A stretch of DNA of 7,388 nucleotides, taken from JASHVB01 sp049522565. GTDB taxonomy: Bacteria; Pseudomonadota; Alphaproteobacteria; Acetobacterales; Acetobacteraceae. The stretch covers positions 1 to 7,388 of the forward strand of contig JBEKNT010000355.1 in the NCBI GenBank assembly GCA_049522565.1. Direction: 5' to 3'. This document shows, in pieces, positions 6,884 to 7,388 of the stretch. The position numbers and the translations under genes were made by a program. Position 1 is the first letter of the stretch. Each line of letters opens with the position of its first letter. The notes below the pieces were generated by a model. The model was not told the origin of the DNA, did no database searches, and saw only the letters and a program-made list of their open reading frames with translations.

Positions 6884-7021
6884 TCACCGCCTTCGCGGCG
6901 TCGCCGGCTTGGTCTCGGCCGGCTGGGGTTGCGACTGGTCTTGCGGGTGCGTGGCGCCGCGGTCGTCGTGCGGTGTCGACGGGCCGGTGATGACGTCGAA
7001 ATCGAAGCTGGATGCGGGCAT
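6884..7021 (-). CDS. Small 45-residue ORF upstream of DAHP synthase (unknown function)
   Basis: An ATG at 7021 is preceded by a perfect AAGGAGG (7034-7028) with 6-base spacing. It opens a 45-codon frame starting MPASSFDFDVITGP and ending in a Pro/Gln-rich, basic tail (...TPRRR). About 38 of 44 codons after the start end in G or C, which looks coding. Its TGA (6886-6884) is part of the DAHP synthase Shine-Dalgarno, and the enzyme's ATG follows 6 bases later in the same frame, so the two are separated only by TGA-CAC-GCC. It could be a real small protein, a translational-coupling leader, or the relic of an N-terminal extension cut off by a nonsense codon. There is no signal peptide, membrane segment or recognised domain. 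Confidence 0.55.
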   Translation of the reverse strand: MPASSFDFDVITGPSTPHDDRGATHPQDQSQPQPAETKPATPRRR

Positions 7022-7026
7022 GTCGA

Positions 7027-7047
7027 GCCTCCTTCGGGTTGGGAGGC
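7027..7047 (-). promoter_or_regulatory. Hairpin able to mask the Shine-Dalgarno of the 45-codon ORF
   Basis: On the minus-strand RNA, GCCUCC (7047-7042) can pair with GGAGGC (7032-7027) across a 9-base loop. The second arm is the core of the AAGGAGG ribosome binding site. The CCUCC also imitates the 3' end of 16S rRNA. This may limit translation of the small ORF and, by coupling, of DAHP synthase. A 6-bp stem is modest, so the role is inferred. Confidence 0.4.
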
Positions 7048-7077
7048 CGCTCTGCCTTGGCGTACTGGTCGAGTCCG

Positions 7078-7110
7078 AAAAACACGAAAGCCGCCTTGGC
7101 AGGGCGGCTT
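7078..7110 (-). terminator. Intrinsic terminator of the DAHP synthase leader (attenuator)
   Basis: Reading the minus strand: AAGCCGCC (7110-7103), loop CTGCCAA (7102-7096), GGCGGCTT (7095-7088), then TCGTG and a run of five T (7082-7078). This is an 8-bp GC-rich stem followed closely by a T run, placed between a short aromatic-rich ORF and the biosynthetic gene. That is the arrangement of a transcription attenuator rather than an operon end. Confidence 0.8.
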
Positions 7111-7146
7111 CGGGGTCTTGCTAGCTGTGCACGATCCTAGGCCGCC
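7088..7146 (-). promoter_or_regulatory. Antiterminator arms of the aromatic amino acid attenuator
   Basis: GGCGGC occurs twice on the minus strand: over the last leader codons and stop (7146-7141, in CCG-GCG-GCC-TAG), and as the 3' terminator arm (7095-7090). The first copy can therefore pair with GCCGCC (7108-7103), the 5' terminator arm, to form a competing antiterminator. A ribosome stalled on the Phe-Trp-Tyr codons would leave the first copy free; a ribosome reaching the stop codon would cover it and allow termination. The duplicated arm is seen; the switching is inferred from classical attenuation. Confidence 0.7.
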
Positions 7147-7196
7147 GGGTTGTACCAGCGGTACCAAAATCGTGCGACGGGACGTATCAGCGCCAT
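7137..7196 (-). CDS. Aromatic-rich leader peptide of the DAHP synthase attenuator
   Basis: This is a 19-codon ORF, MALIRPVARFWYRWYNPAA, ending at TAG. Codons 10-15 read Phe-Trp-Tyr-Arg-Trp-Tyr, so five of six consecutive codons specify aromatic residues and all three end products of the shikimate pathway are represented. The adjacent gene encodes the first enzyme of that pathway, which fits a leader whose translation rate senses charged tRNA-Phe, tRNA-Trp and tRNA-Tyr. The ORF ends 26 bases before the terminator stem. Its weak point is the start: no good Shine-Dalgarno lies upstream of the ATG at 7196, and the frame stays open further upstream, so another start or near-leaderless initiation is possible. 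No convincing promoter was recognised between 7197 and 7272. Confidence 0.82.
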   Translation of the reverse strand: MALIRPVARFWYRWYNPAA

Positions 7197-7272
7197 GCGG
7201 GCGGTGTAACCCGAGCGGCGGGTGCATCGCAAGCCCCCATAGGCGGGGCAATCGGCTGAACGAAGCAAGGTC

Positions 7273-7316
7273 AGGGGCTTTGCCCCTTGGAGCCCCGCCA
7301 AGGGCGGAGCCCTTGG
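7273..7316. repeat. REP-like pair of GC-rich palindromes
   Basis: Two compact hairpins lie side by side: AGGGGC-TTT-GCCCCT (7273-7287) and CCAAGGGC-GGA-GCCCTTGG (7298-7316). They can also cross-pair (CCCTTGG 7284-7290 with CCAAGGG 7298-7304). Sequences of this kind are dispersed in intergenic regions of acetobacterial and related alphaproteobacterial genomes. Here it lies upstream of the leader peptide and may also end a transcript entering from the right. Repetition in this genome cannot be checked from the window. Confidence 0.6.
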
Positions 7317-7369
7317 GACCCTTCAGTTGGAGAGGTTGGACGGGTGGGGGCCATGTATCGCGGCTGCTG

Positions 7370-7388
7370 TTCCGACTGCCGGTCGGAA
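7370..7388. repeat. Inverted repeat at the right edge of the window
   Basis: TTCCGAC (7370-7376), a 5-base spacer TGCCG, and GTCGGAA (7382-7388) form a perfect 7-base inverted repeat touching the window edge. It may belong to a terminator or a longer repeat outside the window; nothing more can be said. Confidence 0.35.

Noticed and set aside
6849..7085. 78-codon minus-strand frame starting MFFGLDQYAK
   Set aside because: It starts within the terminator T-run region without a Shine-Dalgarno and overlaps the better-supported 45-codon ORF in another frame.
6763..7251. 162-codon minus-strand frame across the leader region
   Set aside because: It runs through the terminator, the leader and the DAHP synthase start in a different frame, and its composition is unlike a protein.
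7197..7272. Promoter for the leader transcript (for example TTGCTT or TTGCGA as a -35 box)
   Set aside because: No candidate -35 box is matched by a reasonable -10 box at 16-18 bases; any call would be guesswork.
7353..7388. Possible plus-strand start MYRGCCSDCRSE at the right edge
   Set aside because: Only 12 codons are visible, the G-rich upstream sequence is not a clear ribosome binding site, and the sequence includes an inverted repeat, so a gene cannot be supported.

Overview
The window looks like chromosomal DNA from a GC-rich proteobacterium, most likely an alphaproteobacterium. The reasons are the high third-position GC, the short proteobacterial type of class II DAHP synthase, and GC-rich palindromes near 7273-7316 of the kind scattered through acetobacterial and related genomes. 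This taxonomic placement is an inference. No tRNA, rRNA, CRISPR array, insertion sequence or phage gene was seen.

Left block (1-4528, all on the minus strand, so read right to left). This is an apparent catabolic or detoxification operon. It holds two tandem paralogous luciferase-like flavin monooxygenases (about 75% identical), the broken start of an FAD-dependent aromatic-ring-type monooxygenase, a small metal-binding cupin resembling cupin hydroxynitrile lyases, and a family III (CaiB/BaiF) CoA-transferase. A further gene probably begins at the left edge. The set suggests oxygenation of a small organic compound followed by CoA activation, but no substrate can be read from the sequence.

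Middle (4592-5494, plus strand). A DUF429 protein with a predicted RNase H-like fold is transcribed divergently from the monooxygenase operon. It converges on the DAHP synthase gene. A long, very stable hairpin covers the 9-base gap between the two converging genes.

Right block (5504-7196, minus strand). This is a class II DAHP synthase, the first enzyme of the shikimate pathway, preceded by what looks like a complete ribosome-mediated attenuator. A 19-residue leader peptide carries the run RFWYRWYNP, which contains codons for all three aromatic amino acids. It is followed by an intrinsic terminator (GC stem plus T run), and the 3' arm of that terminator is duplicated over the last leader codons, as an antiterminator requires. 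Between terminator and enzyme lies an unlisted 45-codon ORF with a perfect Shine-Dalgarno (AAGGAGG). It is in the same frame as the enzyme and separated from it only by TGA and two codons. A hairpin can mask its Shine-Dalgarno. This regulatory region is the most interesting part of the window.

The far right (7197-7388) has no convincing gene. It holds palindromic repeats and an inverted repeat cut by the window edge.
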